A stretch of 64,000 bases of DNA, from positions 38,558-102,557 of the forward strand of contig NZ_JABERD010000011.1 of assembly GCF_013044505.1 (NCBI RefSeq), read 5' to 3'. Made by a program: the position numbers and the translations under genes. Source of the DNA: Streptomyces sp. S3(2020) (lineage in GTDB: Bacteria; Actinomycetota; Actinomycetes; Streptomycetales; Streptomycetaceae). The notes under the pieces are model-generated. The model worked only from the letters and a program-made list of their open reading frames with translations, was not told the DNA's origin and did no database searches. Of the stretch, positions 63,982-64,000 are shown one piece after another; position 1 is the stretch's first letter; every line of letters begins with the position of its first letter.

Positions 63982-64000
63982 GTTCTCCAGCCGCGTCTAC
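63898..64000. repeat. 50-bp near-perfect inverted repeat at the window edge
   Basis: Arms 63898-63947 and 63951-64000 are reverse complements at 49 of 50 positions, around a CGG centre. The left arm is good GH64 coding sequence, so the right arm is a mirror copy of coding DNA. The right arm runs to the last base, so the full length is unknown. This looks like a fold-back artefact at a sequence end, or an inverted duplication junction. Confidence 0.9.

Overview
The window is high-GC actinobacterial DNA, almost certainly from a Streptomyces chromosome. Grounds: strong C/G bias at third codon positions, many GTG and TTG starts, GGAGG-type ribosome binding sites, frequent 4-base start/stop overlaps, and several Streptomyces-type families (DUF5133, DUF1206, RsbW-like ATPases, a multidomain SpoIIE phosphatase, a DevS/DevR pair). 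I recognise about 59 genes. I see no rRNA, tRNA, CRISPR array, insertion sequence or phage gene.

Layout. 1-7 kb: membrane proteins, a type II NADH dehydrogenase, an anti-sigma-like ATPase and a long-chain acyl-CoA synthetase. 7-17.6 kb: a complete glycogen/trehalose locus. glgE, treS, mak and glgB run leftward behind a small DUF5133 gene. An ATP-binding protein and glgX run rightward from the same 225-base control region. Together they cover GlgE-pathway alpha-glucan synthesis, trehalose-maltose interconversion and debranching. 18.5-20.6 kb: a MarR-controlled DrrAB-like ABC exporter with a perfect palindromic operator. 21-27 kb: a divergent hemC, two poorly known proteins, a necrosis-inducing-like secreted protein, an ATP-dependent DNA ligase and a divergent SDR/TetR pair sharing a large dyad. 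27.8-38.9 kb: a two-component system, two P450 units (one with its own ferredoxin and ferredoxin reductase), several one-component regulators, an MFS exporter, a DoxX-like protein and a peroxiredoxin.

39-41.3 kb: a PAS-GAF-PP2C-HATPase signalling phosphatase. 42.7-48.4 kb: a fructan/sucrose-type utilisation locus, with a LacI regulator tail-to-tail with a GH32 hydrolase and a complete sugar ABC importer. Two related operator-like sequences lie on either side of its promoter. 48.8-57 kb: a P-loop kinase, a TauD dioxygenase and a redox/gas-response block (DevR-like regulator, cyclic-nucleotide-binding protein, SulP transporter, flavohemoglobin, DevS-like heme kinase). 57-64 kb: an LLM oxidoreductase, a metallophosphoesterase, a MHYT sensor divergent from a nitrobindin-like heme protein, a GNAT enzyme and an SDR that meet at a 16-bp-stem bidirectional terminator, and a GH64 beta-1,3-glucanase. 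The GH64 5' end is lost in a 50-bp inverted repeat that reaches the window edge, which looks like an assembly end or a rearrangement junction.

The theme is accessory metabolism and environmental sensing: storage carbohydrate, sugar import, P450 oxidation and O2/NO/heme signalling. Many regulator genes sit next to visible dyads. No single wholly unknown multi-gene system stands out. The best leads for new biology are the degenerate OmpR-type regulator, the divergent HemC and the gas-sensing blocks.
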